Origin: Ahaetulla prasina
Lineage: Eukaryota; Chordata; Lepidosauria; Squamata; Colubridae
NCBI RefSeq assembly: GCF_028640845.1
Contig: NC_080540.1
Coordinates: 47,846,561 to 47,910,560, forward strand
Direction of reading: 5' to 3'
DNA length: 64,000 nt
Shown here: positions 10,694 through 21,657 of the stretch, one piece after another
How positions within the stretch are numbered: position 1 is the first letter of the stretch
How the letters are laid out: each line of letters begins with the position of its first letter
Translations under genes and position numbers: made by a program
The notes under the pieces: generated by a model
What the model was told of the DNA's origin: nothing
The model's input: only the letters and a program-made list of their open reading frames with translations
Databases searched by the model: none

Positions 10694-10766
10694 TCAATTT
10701 AATTCACCACAGGTTGACATCAATCAAGTTGTAGAAACATGTCAGCAATGATCAAGAGCAATTATC

Positions 10767-10948
10767 AAAAGCACAAAAGATATAGACACACAATTATAAC
10801 AATATTTCTATCATATGCCATTGCATACATGCACGCACACACGCACACACACATATACATATCTGTATATGTATGTTTGTGTGCATGCATGCAATGGCAT
10901 ATGATAGAAATATTCTTACAATTGTGTGTCTATATTTTCTGTGCTTTT
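10767..10948. repeat. 182 bp palindrome
   Basis: Left arm from AAAAGCACAAAAGATATAG and right arm ending CTATATTTTCTGTGCTTTT are reverse complements over about 75 bp with a few mismatches. The central CA-rich and TG-rich parts also pair, so the whole block can fold into one hairpin. It starts right after the truncated Tc1 element. Likely a MITE or the product of an inverted duplication. Confidence 0.88.
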
Positions 10949-11474
10949 AAATCCTTTGCTTTGTTGCTTATTGAAGGCATTCTATACTTTGCAGGGCCAT
11001 GACTCTATCAAATGATAAATGAATTTATGTTCTATCACTTCATAATTAAAACAAAATGTAATTAGGATTGAGCAACAGTGCAGACCTTACTTAATACATT
11101 CCTTGTTCAGGGACCATCCAAAATTACCACAATGCTGAAAAAAAAATAACTATCTTCTATAGAAATCTTTCGGGGACCACAGCTGATCAAATGTAAAATC
11201 AATCCACATTTGTCATTTTTAAATATATATATATATATTGATTGATGGCACTACAGATGTTCAGACTGAATACAGGCTGACAAAAAAGGAACCTACTGAT
11301 TCAGCAGTGGGAAGAAAGTAAGAGGCAGAAGAAGAAAAAATGCCAGCATACTAAGCAAATCCCAGGGCATTTGCCTTTTTCTTTTTTTACCTTGATACCT
11401 GATCACCTCAAACACTGAGTACAGGTGTGAGAATTCTCTTGTGTTTGACAGTTGGTTAAACACCAACTTGGTTG

Positions 11475-11545
11475 CCTTATACATTGTAAGCCGCCCTGAG
11501 TCTTCGGAGAAGGGCGGGGTATAAATGTAAACAAAAAACAAAAAC
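11475..11545 (+). mobile_element. SINE/LINE 3' tail fragment
   Basis: Contains TTGTAAGCCGCCCTGAGTC followed by TTCGGAGAAGGGCGG and ATAAATGTAAAC. It is the sense version of the tail seen inverted in the Sauria-type repeats at 21700, 27650, 33890 and 39690. Confidence 0.75.
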
Positions 11546-12000
11546 AAAGTCAGTGATAATTAACTCCCAATCAGCATCTTTGGCTCTTCTGAAATCGTAG
11601 CTTGATTTTGCACTTTGCAGATGTCTTTGCAGTTCTATACAATGCATAATTGTACAGCTTATTTCTTTTTCTTTATTTTGTTTGTGTGTTTTTTGCCACA
11701 GGAAAGTATGACCTGGATTTTTTTTTATCTTTTAATCACTAGAACTTATTTTCAACTGTTAAAAATTGTGTATAAGAACACAGCACAGCAGCTGGCCCTT
11801 ACATAAATTAATTTTTCAAAAAGGAATATTTTTTTTAAACTTGGAATGACACAATGTTGTTGTTTTTCTAGCACAAAATATGTTTTTTTCCCCCCCAAAG
11901 AATCTATGTAGGTCTTTCCACATATCCTTAGTGAAGCATGCAAACCAACACCTGCATTTTCTGCATCAGATCTTTCTCCTTCTGTCCTGGCCACTTTTTA

Positions 12001-12126
12001 CAAGGCACAATTGAGAGAGTTTTAACAAACAGCATCACTGTTTGGTTTGGTGGCTGCAGTGTCTCAGAGAGAAAGTCCATTCAGAGAGTGATGAGGGCAG
12101 CCAAGAGGATTGCAACTATTTCAACA
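12001..12126 (+). mobile_element. L2-type LINE fragment
   Basis: Encodes NSITVWFGGCSVSERKSIQR followed by VMRAAKRIATIST, which matches the SITVWFGxx...LQRxxRxAEKI segment near the C-terminus of L2-type reverse transcriptases, also seen at 34360. It ends at an (ATT)n tract (about 12133-12198). Confidence 0.72.
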
Positions 12127-12204
12127 ATACAAGATTATTATTAATTATTAATTATTATTATTAATTATTATTAATTATTATTAATTATTATTATTTATTG
12201 TATT

Positions 12205-12900
12205 ACAATACAATACACGAGCAAACAATAGATTTAAGCTTAATGTTAAACGCTCCAATCTTGATTGCAGAATATATGACTTCAGTAACAGAGTTGTTAA
12301 TGCTTGGAATACACTACCTGACTCTGTGGTCTCTTCCCAAAATCCCCAAAGCTTCAACCAAAAACTGTCTACTATTGACCTCACCCCATTCCTAAGAGGT
12401 CTGTAAGGGGCATGCATAAGAGCACCAGCGTGCCTACTGTTCCTGTCCTATTGTTTCCTTTCGTTAAGATTATAAGAAGCTCACTTCCCATTATTCAAAA
12501 TACTGCTTATAAGCGCTATGTGCTTAGAGCTTAAAGCATTGTTTGAGACCCCACACACCCACTTTATGGTCTGTTTCTATTGCTCCCCTCTGGAAGGCAG
12601 TTTCAAAGTATTTCTAACAGGACTACCAGATTCTGTAACAGCTTTGTTCCCTATACCATCCATCTGGTAAACACGCAAGATTCGTTTTCGTAGCCATATA
12701 CATTTATACATCCGAAGTAGACTGTGTTGTTTCTCTGTGTCATATAATATATGTGGGAATGTGAGTATATGCATTATTCATTCATTCATTCATGTTTATG
12801 TTGGAGATGGTGACCCTTTGAGAACTGTATGCAACAAAATTTCACTTTATGCCGATTAGTGTATATTTAAAGTGACAATAAAGTTAGTCTAAGTCTAGAA
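12205..12900 (+). mobile_element. LINE 3' end (SNRVVNAWN type)
   Basis: The translated + strand has LDCRIYDFSNRVVNAWN, then SFNQKLSTIDLTPFLRGL, a LINE reverse transcriptase C-terminus, followed by a 3' region with GTGACAATAAAG near the end. A related copy lies inverted at 29798-30060. Confidence 0.7.
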
Positions 12901-13404
12901 GAGGTCCTCCATCTCTTCTCCTTCTATCTCTTAATCTTGAGATGTATTTGCAGGAACAGATCTACAGGAGATTTTAATTGAAGGACTATTACCATATTTA
13001 TTTTCTGATTTGGGGATTAGCTCTTTCTCACTCACTCATTTGGGGGAGAAAAGCTCAAATGAGACATTAAAATATATCAACAGTGGGTAACAGGTCACAA
13101 GAACTTCCACTTTTAAGAGCTGGAAAAAGATTAGCTTAGACAAGTATTAATGAAGATGAAAACATTTGGAAATAATTATCTCCTTTTTTACAACTCCCAA
13201 AGGACAAAATGTAGTTTCTTGTAATATTAGCTGCATGGCCTGAGGTAAGAAATCATGGGAGTTTCAATCTTGCAGTCTGGAGGAATGTACATTTTCCTCC
13301 CTTTGCTGTACTGTACAAAAACAGTACACCAATCCCAAATATCCTAATTAAGGACAGAATAGGAGAGTAGAAGGAAAATAGCATTTGCAAAATGTGATAT
13401 AGGG

Positions 13405-13536
13405 CAGGGGTCTCCAACCTTGGTTCCTTTAAGACTTGTGGACTTCAACTCCCAGAGTTCCCAGAGCTTTGCTGGCTGAGGGACTCTGGGAGTTGAAGTC
13501 CACAAGTCTTAAAGGGACCAAGGTTGGAGACCCCTG
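13405..13536. mobile_element. Foldback hAT-type MITE
   Basis: 132 bp, nearly a perfect inverted repeat: CAGGGGTCTCCAACCTTGG at the left and CCAAGGTTGGAGACCCCTG at the right, with the arms matching inward through GACTTGTGGACTTCAACTCC. Flanks ATATAGGG and ATATAGAG are an 8 bp duplication with one change. Confidence 0.93.
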
Positions 13537-13689
13537 ATATAGAGGGTATCACTAGAAGATGGACAGCTGGGGGAAGACAAACTGCAATTTAATAAAAACA
13601 TAAACCCAGTATATGCCCTTCTGTAACAGCAGCATTTCTGATATTCTGCATAAATAAGCCAGAGGAAAACTTTAGATTACAGTATAAGC

Positions 13690-14114
13690 CAGGGTGGGCT
13701 GCTGGGGGTTTGCAGGGGTTTGGGAGAATCGCTAGTTAAGATTCTGTGCAGTTCAGAGAACCCCCAAATCCCACTCCTGTCTGAGGCCAACCATCCCACT
13801 CCTCCCCTCCCTGGAGTCCTCACATGGCCCGTTTTAAATGCAGGTAACTGCAGGATGTGTGCTGAGGCTCTGGGAGGGCGAAAAATGGGTCTACTGGAAG
13901 TTTGGGCCAGTTTGAGGCCTCCAGAGGGCCTCTGGAGCCTGGGGAGGAAATTTTTACCCTCCTAGAGGCTCAAGGAAAGCCTCCGGAGCCTGGGGAGGGC
14001 AAAAACACACACACCACCATGATGCAGGAGGCTGACTAGGCCATGGCCACCATGGCCACGCCCACCCAGCAACTGGGCAAGAACCCCTCGTTAAAATTTT
14101 TGAAGCCCACCCTG
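13690..14114. mobile_element. Long MITE
   Basis: 425 bp with CAGGGTGGGCT and AGCCCACCCTG ends. No matching target duplication was found. The interior is GC-rich and holds no recognisable gene. Confidence 0.65.
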
Positions 14115-14694
14115 AGCATAATGATACATGGTTAGTTAAAAACAAAGAAACAAGCAAACACATCGGATGCTGGTATAGGTTTCCTCCTGCAATAAAACCA
14201 TGACTAACTGCTTTTTGTTACATATGTTCTGAAGAATATATTTCTGTTCTCAGACCTGAATATCTGCATTGGAATAACACAATAGAAAGAATGAAAAGAA
14301 GAGAATCACATTTTGACTGATGCCCTTTGGAGATTTGAATTTCAGCCAAAACCCCAGGAATAATCTAAGTTATTACTCTAATAATCTAAGCTATTAAATA
14401 TTAAATAATCTAATCTATTAAAGTATAATAAGTGCCCAGAAAAACGTGGGTTTTTGGGGGGAGGGGTGGTTTGGAAAATCCATAGCTGATATGATTGAAA
14501 TATTTAGTGCTTGTAAAATTTTGTTTCATCGTCTAGTGTATCTCATTCTTCAATAACTATGATATTGTAATTGTTTCCATTCTTTTTCCCCATGCTACTT
14601 TCTCTGGGTTGTGTGGTGAAAACAACTAATATTCTACATTCTTGCAAAAGCACATTTTAGGCAGAATAGATAAACTGATTTAGTATTCATGTTT

Positions 14695-15840
14695 TTGTAC
14701 AGCGTTGTAGAGATGTCAATCACAGCGTTTACATATGCTTCATTGATTTTGAAAAAGCATTTCATAAAATAAGATGCAACAAACTATTGAAAATCCTGAA
14801 ACAAGTGGGACTAGATGACAAAGACATCTGAATCATAAAGAATCTATATTAGCATCAGGTAGCAAATGTGAGATTAGGCCAAAAATACTCAGATGATGCG
14901 GAAGTATGAAGAGGGGTCAGACAGGGCTGTATTCTGTCTCTGCTGTCATTTAATATCTACTCTGGGTCAATTTTCAGCGAAGCACTGGAAAACATCGATA
15001 TTGGCCTCAAAGTACACAGTGTTTGCATCAACAATTTAAGATATGCTGATGATACAGTTCTACTCATCAGTAGGCATGAAGACCTTCAGTTTCTCATCAA
15101 CAGAGTCACAGAAATATCTGAAAAATATGGTTTGAAGCTAAACACCTCAAAAAAACAAGATCATGGTCATCAGCAAAACAACCCATTAATTTACTACCAA
15201 TAAATTCGGAAGGAATACCACTAGAAAAAGTTGAAAGGATCTTGTACCTCAGTTCTAATTTACATGAAATCTGGGACATGACCACTGAAGTAAAGACAAG
15301 GATAGAGAAAGCTCGAACAGCATTCTTCAAAATGAAAAGGGTCTTCTGCAGTCACGAAATAAGCCTAAGAATGAAAATGAGGCTTGTCAGATGTTACATC
15401 TTTTCTATCCTGCTCTACAGAGTAGAGAGTTGGTCTCTAATAGAAATCCTCTTGAAGAGACTTGAAGCATTTGAAATGTGGATTTACAGCATGGCTGTTA
15501 CGTATAAGCTGGGTTGACAAAATCAGAAATGAGGAGGTGATAAGCCATCTGGGAAAGCCAAGGGAAATCATCAAAACCATTAAAAAGAAAAAGTTAGAAT
15601 ATTTTGGACATGTGATGCGACACCAGGAAAAATACAGCATACTTCACTTAATCCTCCAAGGAAAGATTGAAAGCAAACAAGGTCCAGGCAGAAGAAGAAC
15701 ATCATGGCTTCAAAATCTAAGGGGCTGGTTTGGACAAAACTCAGCAGCACTTTTTCGTGCGGCTGCTGATAAAAATAGGATTACCAACCTGATCGCCAAC
15801 GTCCGATGACCGATATGGCAGAACAACAAGAAGAAGACAA
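14695..15840 (+). pseudogene. LINE reverse transcriptase, dead copy
   Basis: The translated + strand shows FDFEKAFHKI, a RGVRQGCILS-type turn, NNLRYADDTVLLIS (the YADD catalytic box near 15043) and then LKRLEAFEMWIYSMAV and KLEYFGHVMRHQ. This is an APE- or REL-type LINE resembling RTE/R4-like elements with YADDTVL boxes. In-frame stops near 14829, 14847 and 14907 and a frameshift near 15160 make it inactive. The 3' end is at about 15840, followed by a GGA-rich tract (15880-15955). Confidence 0.8.
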
Positions 15841-16009
15841 ACTGAAGCTGCCTGATGATCCTAAAGGCAAAGGAGACAGAAGGAAGGAAGGAGGAAGAGG
15901 ATGAGGAGAAAAAGGAAAAGGGAAAGGAGGGGGAGGGGAGGGGGAGGGGGAGGACTCTTTTTCATGTTAGAAGGTGGTACAATCAAGAGAAAGGATGGGC
16001 TTGGAGTCT

Positions 16010-16265
16010 CTTTAAAAAATAGCAATAGTAATAGCACTTAGACTTATATACTGCTTCACAGTGCTTTACAGCCCTCTCTAAGTGGTTTACAGAGTCAGCA
16101 TATTGCCTCCAAACAATCTGGGTCATCATTTTTACCAACCTCAGAAGGATGGAAGACTGAGTCAGCCTTGAACTTGGTGAGACCCAAACTGCCAAACTAC
16201 TGGCAGCCAGTGATCAGCAGAAGTAGCCTGCAGTACTGCATTCTAACCATATGCCACCACTGCTC
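16010..16265 (-). mobile_element. Sauria SINE, antisense
   Basis: Inverted copy of the tRNA-derived Sauria SINE: the AATAGCAATAG 3' tail comes first, then CAGTGCTTTACAGCCCTCTC, and the tRNA-like head (rc of GTGG..CAGTGG..TAGAATGCAGTACTGCAG) at the right. A sense copy is at 61025-61233. Confidence 0.85.
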
Positions 16266-16571
16266 TTATTAGACAGTAGAGGCTCCAGGTTGTCCATAGT
16301 AAGATCACCTCATGTTGTTATCAGACCCTACATTCCTGTAATAAAAATTTAGTTATAACTGACACTGCTTTTGTAAGTCCTATATATCATTTCCAGACCT
16401 ATAACATATAATCTTGAGGCTTTCTGATTCTTTTGGTGAGGACCCTAGTGATCACTGTAGATGTACATTATATGCCATTATAAGGTACTTTGTGGCATCT
16501 ATCTGCAATCATTTTGGTTCCTAATTGGCATTTTCTCCATAAATCAATATCTATCTATCTATCTATTTATC

Positions 16572-16602
<31 letters not shown>

Positions 16603-17404
16603 TATCTAGCTAGCATAATCCTCTCTCTCTCTCCCTCTCTCTCCCTCTCTCTCCATCTATCTATTTTTTTCTTGGTGTATTGTATTTTAGATAGTGCTCC
16701 CTTTGCAAAACTCATTTCAATTTTATTATTATTTTAGCAACTTTTTTCAGTTTTGTGATGATATCACATCCAGAAAAAGTGAAAGTTATAAAATTATAAC
16801 CTTTGCTTGCGCTGATGTAATCATTTAATCCATGTTTGTCTTCTTCAACTGCTACTACCAATAATGTGGCCTTAACCTGGTTATTTATAACAGTGTGACA
16901 TATTAAACTTCCTATAATAATCAGCTTAAACTCATTCCATTGTTTGACTGTTAGGACTAGATGTGGTGAGCTGAAGGAGGAATAATTTTTATTCAAAATG
17001 CTGAAAAATTGCATCTTCTCATGCTTCCTACTATAATCAGCTCACTATCTGAGACTGAAAACATATTTTACTCCCTGAAGAAACACACCACGCTTAAACC
17101 TCATATTGTGGATTTATTTCCACCTCTGCAGGAATAAATTGACCAGAGAAAGAGGCAGACTAGTTATAAAGACAGAAAATTAGTACATTCTACTGTGTCT
17201 AATCTGTATCTAATGTAATGATCAATGATACATTGAAGTGAAAATTTGGCTGAAATGTGCTCAGTGTGCTGTAATCAACAGTAGCTATGATTAATGTCCA
17301 AATATTATAAATAACATATCACAGTTATTGGTGTTAGTCTTCAATATAATATATTAATAACTGGTTTGCATGGTTTTGTTTATTTTTTAATTCTCCCTCT
17401 TCAG

Positions 17405-17532
17405 AATCTTTAACTTAGAAGATAACAGTCTGAAGATATATAATATTACCAAATCTGATGCAGGTGTATACAGCTGCATAGCAATGAATCAATTTGGAGT
17501 TGCGAGAAATTCAGGAAACCTGATCGTGAAAG
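17405..17532 (+). CDS. CNTN6: Contactin exon: second half of Ig domain 5
   Basis: The acceptor is cttcag at 17399-17404 after a pyrimidine-rich tract, and the donor is gtactt at 17533. Entry is in phase 2 (one base completes Arg) and exit in phase 1. The peptide contains [19 protein letters not shown] followed by SCIAMNQFG, which is the classic DxGxYxC E-F strand motif of an I-set Ig domain and supplies the second cysteine for the disulfide begun in the previous exon. It ends with NLIVK, the G strand leading into Ig6. The preceding intron is about 15 kb. Confidence 0.92.
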
Positions 17533-18217
17533 GTACTTTCTTGTCTTTGTTGGTATTGTATGCATATTGAAATCCACATATATATTTGATCAACCATGCT
17601 GAGATGTCAGAGACTATAGTATTCTGGGAATGTGGTTTGAAATTTATTTTCTTGGAGGAACAAGATTGCTGAAACGCCTGTGGCAAACCAGAGGGATGTT
17701 TGCCAGGATACATGCAATACCTGTGGTTTGATACCATTCTTAGAGACAAACATCAGGTTCAAACTTAGTATCCAAGCTTCAGACTGAATAATGAAATATT
17801 TCAGGGAAATGGCTGTTTTGCAAACTAAACTCTAAATGGCAGAAAGATGAGGAGACATCTGAATCCTTGTTTAGTCTCAGAAATTAAACCTGTATAAACA
17901 TTTATTTCTGAAGCTGCAGGGTTTTGAGGCACATAATATCATTTTTTTAACCTGTCTAGAATATAACCAGGAATATTTTACCTGATCAAAGTAAGAAACG
18001 TAATTTATTTGAAGATAATTTTATTAAACTTTATTATTTTAGTGGTCCACGGAGAAATAAAGACATCGTCGGCCAAAAAAAATAAATAATCTTTTAGGCA
18101 AAAGTAAGTGAAGAAACCATTGGCATATTCTATGTAATATGTTGAACCAAATGAACCTAATGTAATGCTTGGGAATCCTTTATTCAGCAGTGTAGGAATC
18201 TTCTCAGTCATGTAAGA

Positions 18218-18485
18218 CAGCGGTCCCAAACCTTTCTGGCTTGGCGGCCTGGCTGGAGGGGGGGGAGACGGGAACTGGGCCCTGTGAGCACCACACTGAT
18301 GCACACATCCACAACTCCACTAATGCGAATGATGGGCCAGTGCACATGCGCACATGCATGAAGCTCAGCTGCAAGTGGAGCTACCTGCTTGTGCACACTG
18401 GTCCAGCCTGTCCCTCACGTGGCCCATTCTGAATAGGCCACAGCCCAGTAGTGGGCCGCCCGTGGCCCATGAGTTGGGGACCCTG
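18218..18485. mobile_element. hAT-type MITE
   Basis: 268 bp with CAGCGGTCCCAAACC and GTTGGGGACCCTG ends, and a perfect 8 bp duplication ATGTAAGA on both sides (18210-18217, 18486-18493). Confidence 0.9.
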
Positions 18486-19929
18486 ATGTAAGATTCGCAA
18501 GACACTGAGTGTTTGATTAGGAGATGGAGAAAGGAACCAATATCCATAGCTCCTTCTGTGGTCATGCATCGTCTCTTCACACCTCCCTCCTGCTCCATAT
18601 CTTCCTGACTTTACCAAAATTTCTGGTTTTCTGAAAGCTCTTATTTATACAATGATCATCAACCATAGAGCCTGCTTATAGGAGAAGCTCAAAATTGAGT
18701 GTCTTTTGTGAAAGGATTGCTTGGGTTTTGAAGTAAAAGACATGACCATGAAAATAAAGTTACCTTTCAGTTCATTTAGCTTTTTGCATTGTGGTAATTC
18801 AGTGGTCTCTAGACTACTGGGACAATGGGACTACTAGAAATACTCCTTTCCCTCTCCCTTCCCCTGAAAAAAAAAATCAGCATTAATTGCAAAGCCATGA
18901 TGGTCTTGGTCTGGCAGAAACCCTAGGAATAGAAACTTCTTGGATGAATAAATGGAGAAAGAGCACAAGGTCTTCCCTGAATGAGAGGGGAGGGAATCTG
19001 CAATCCACTATGAGAGGCTATAAATGGAGTAAAGTTGAGCGGAGTAGGTTAGATGCTTGTCCTGTGGTTAAGAGATATATGTTTAGAGTCAGCTAAAATG
19101 CTTGTACAAAGTTGATTTGCATGTGTTTGAGTTCTCATGAGGGTACTCGTAATATTCTAACCCCCTCCCCCATATATCAAGCTGGATCTGTTTTAGTAAC
19201 ACATCTCTCATAAGACTATTGAAAATCACTTGTCTTTGCAAGTTATCAATGGATACTTTCTTCTTTTATGTCCTTCAATGGGCAGTTCTAGAAGTCATAT
19301 ATAACAATATACCAGCTCCTCAAAGAATTTGGCCATGTGAACTGAAACTGATAGAATATGTTATCTTAAGATGTAAATTTACATTTTAAAAAATGGGCAA
19401 GGTTATTAATCTCTTTACTATACAAAAACCTGGCTGCCCAGATGAATATTTTATCTCTTATCTTCTGCCTGGTTAAAAACACAAAGCTGACATATTCACT
19501 TGAAAAATTTTATTATCTAGCAACACATGTTTGTAGCAGTACAATATCCTTCAATGATGCCTGTAGAAGAGATAGAGGGCATTATACGCTGACATTTTAT
19601 TAGTTATTAGATGCTATGTTTGATAACTAATTGTTTTTATATGCATGAATTCTGGCTTGTCCTTGTGACCCTAATAAAGTATATTTGTGTGTGTGTGTGT
19701 ATGTGCATGTGTTTTTTTAGTAATTGGTAGAATAGGTTGGACTTATAGATTGGGAAAAGGGTGGAAGGTTGGGCTAAGTGATGGTGGTTATATGGATGGA
19801 GATCATTTGTATTTTATTTGTTGTTTGTCATATTTAAGAACCACCCATTTCCTTCAAATATGATTTTATATGTTCATGTAAGGGTTCAGAATGTAGTGCA
19901 GAATTAAAGAAGATTTAAGCAATTAGGTA

Positions 19930-20290
19930 GGGGACGTGGTGGTTCAGGGGCTAGGACATTGAGCTTGTCGATTGAAAGGTTGGCAGCTCGGTGGTTCGAA
20001 TCCCTAGTGCTGCCGTGTAACGGGGTGAGCTCCCGTTACTTGTTCCAGCTTCTGCCAACCTAGCAGTTTCGAAAGCATGTAAAAATGCAAGTAGAAAAAA
20101 TAGGGACCACCTTTGGTGGGAAGGTAACAGCATTCTGTGTGCCTTTGGCATTGAGTTATGCCAGCCACATGACCACAGAGACGTCTTCGGACAGCGCTGG
20201 CTCTTCGGCTTTGAAACAGAGATGAGCACCGCCCCCTAGGGTCAGCAATGACTAGCACGTATGTGCAAGGGGAACCTTTACCTTTACCTT
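19930..20290 (+). mobile_element. tRNA-derived SINE, sense
   Basis: The head has an A-box-like TGGTTCAGGGG and a perfect B box GGTTCGAATCC (about 19996). The 3' end is (CTTTAC)n. The 13 bp duplication AAGCAATTAGGTA is perfect (19917-19929, 20291-20303), so this is an LINE-mobilised SINE insertion rather than a tRNA gene. Confidence 0.93.
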
Positions 20291-20519
20291 AAGCAATTAG
20301 GTAATTATTTTATTTTAAAATAAAAATAATATTTTTATATTTATATTGTTTACTTATAAACAACAATATAAATTAACAGCTGACAGTCAGCTTTCATTCC
20401 CACTGAGTTCTTCCCAAAAACCTAGGAGGTTGCAATGTGTTAGCTTAATATATACACAGATCTAAGCAGTGTGACATTTTGTAATTGACCAATGGAAATT
20501 TTGTCAATGTGCAGATTTT

Positions 20520-20747
20520 CTAAGTACTAGCCACACATTTTGGTATGACTCTCAGTGTACCAATAACTACTTTGACAATCATGGCCAATTTATGCTGTAA
20601 TTTTTCAATTTTGATTTTCAAATCTTGATACTTTGTGATCTTTTCCAATTCTTTGTTTTCTATTCTAATATTTCCTGGTATTGCCACATCAGTTATACGC
20701 AGTTTCTTCTTTTTAACCACAGCTACCTCTGGTGTATTATGTGCCAA
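20520..20747 (-). pseudogene. LINE C-terminal fragment, antisense
   Basis: Minus-strand translation includes KKKLRITDVAIPGNIRIENK, then ELEKITKYQDLKIKIEKLQH and VVIGTLRVIPK. The DVAxPG...EKIxKYQDL...VVIGxLGxIPK layout is one I know from the C-terminal part of some LINE polyproteins. 75 residues, isolated, no neighbours in frame. Confidence 0.6.
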
Positions 20748-20887
20748 GACTTTACCAGACTTTCACTTTAATGATTTTGTATCTGCCATGTTTATAGAAT
20801 ATCTAGTGGCATGTTGTTATTGATTATTGTTGCATTTTGCCATATTGGGGCTTTCAGGAAGCAATTAATGACACAGAATTGAGAGAA

Positions 20888-21000
20888 TTGTTTCTCAACC
20901 ACAGCAAGTTGAAGTTGTTTAACTGAAGTTTAACTTCTGCTATTCCTCCATCATCATGCAAATCCACATATCTTCAAGCTGCCAAGGTTGAGAAACTCTG
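20888..21000. mobile_element. Short MITE remnant
   Basis: TTGTTTCTCAACC at the left and GGTTGAGAAACTCTG at the right are inverted, resembling the CAGTGTTTCTCAACC-type hAT ends. No target duplication found. Confidence 0.55.
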
Positions 21001-21657
21001 ATCTAGAAAGCTGGCTAGTACAATACCTGTAATAATAAACAGATAATCAAGTTTACCATTGTTTACCAAAACACAAGTAAAATGAAATCCATCATGTGCC
21101 AGCTGTCTTTCATTCAAATAACTTGGCTCAAAGCTCCAGAAATTATATAGCTCCCACTGACATCATAACTGAAGGCAATTATTCATCTGCAGAATTTTTC
21201 TTTCTCCTTTCAGTGGAGAAAGGAACATCACCTGGGCCTCCAGGGTCCTGAGGTTCTCTCCTCAATCTTCACATCTGTGCTGATATAGTTGTCATCACTC
21301 TTGGCAGTATCATTTTAACTGACAAGGATTAACAGGAAAGGATAATTGTCAATGGACTTAATAAATTCCCCAATAATGAAGCAGACCTTAGCATAATTAT
21401 TTGGTCGAGCAGCTACCTCCTCAAAATGTACAATAAGAGTATTATGCAGACAGCAGGGAAATGTAATCTGACACTTACAAGTCCCAAAAAGAATAAAACT
21501 TACAGGCTTCCATTTTAGTTGCCGAAAGAACGGGACTAATCTGTGTTCTTCAGCAACACAGTTATCCAAGCAATGAATCAGAATACAACATCAGAATTTT
21601 ATCTGTATTGAACAAACTTCCACGGCATGAAAACTCCCTTCCAGAGAAATGGGGACT

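Larger units (their letters stand above)
9031..10740 (-). mobile_element. Tc1/mariner element, antisense, broken by two LINE insertions
   Basis: The left end (AGGGTGCATTCAGAAAATAT) is a Tc1 terminal repeat. On the minus strand the transposase reads from the N-terminal HTH region (MKSKELPQELREKIITRYRS, at about 10610) through WKKF-TRILPRAGHP to KILWPDETKIELFG near 10190, which holds the first catalytic Asp of the DDE triad. Frameshifts break it into pieces, and LINE pieces at 9428-9540 and 9729-9962 interrupt it. The nucleotide sequence resembles Tc1 elements I know from salmonid and other teleost genomes. The right terminal repeat is not found. Confidence 0.88.
2460..17404 (+). other. Contactin intron between the two Ig5 exons
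   Basis: About 14.9 kb, GT-AG. Repeats inside are listed separately. I see nothing recognisable in 3620-5759 (AT-rich, with short poly-A/T runs), 6070-6540, 8112-9030, 10949-11474, 11546-12000, 12900-13396, 14115-14690 and 16263-17404. The last of these has only a (TCTA)n tract at 16546-16600 and a (TCTC)n tract at 16620-16655. Confidence 0.85.

Noticed and set aside
19975..20010. tRNA gene
   Set aside because: Only the A and B boxes are tRNA-like; the sequence continues as a SINE with TSDs and a simple tail, and no cloverleaf with an anticodon arm is evident.
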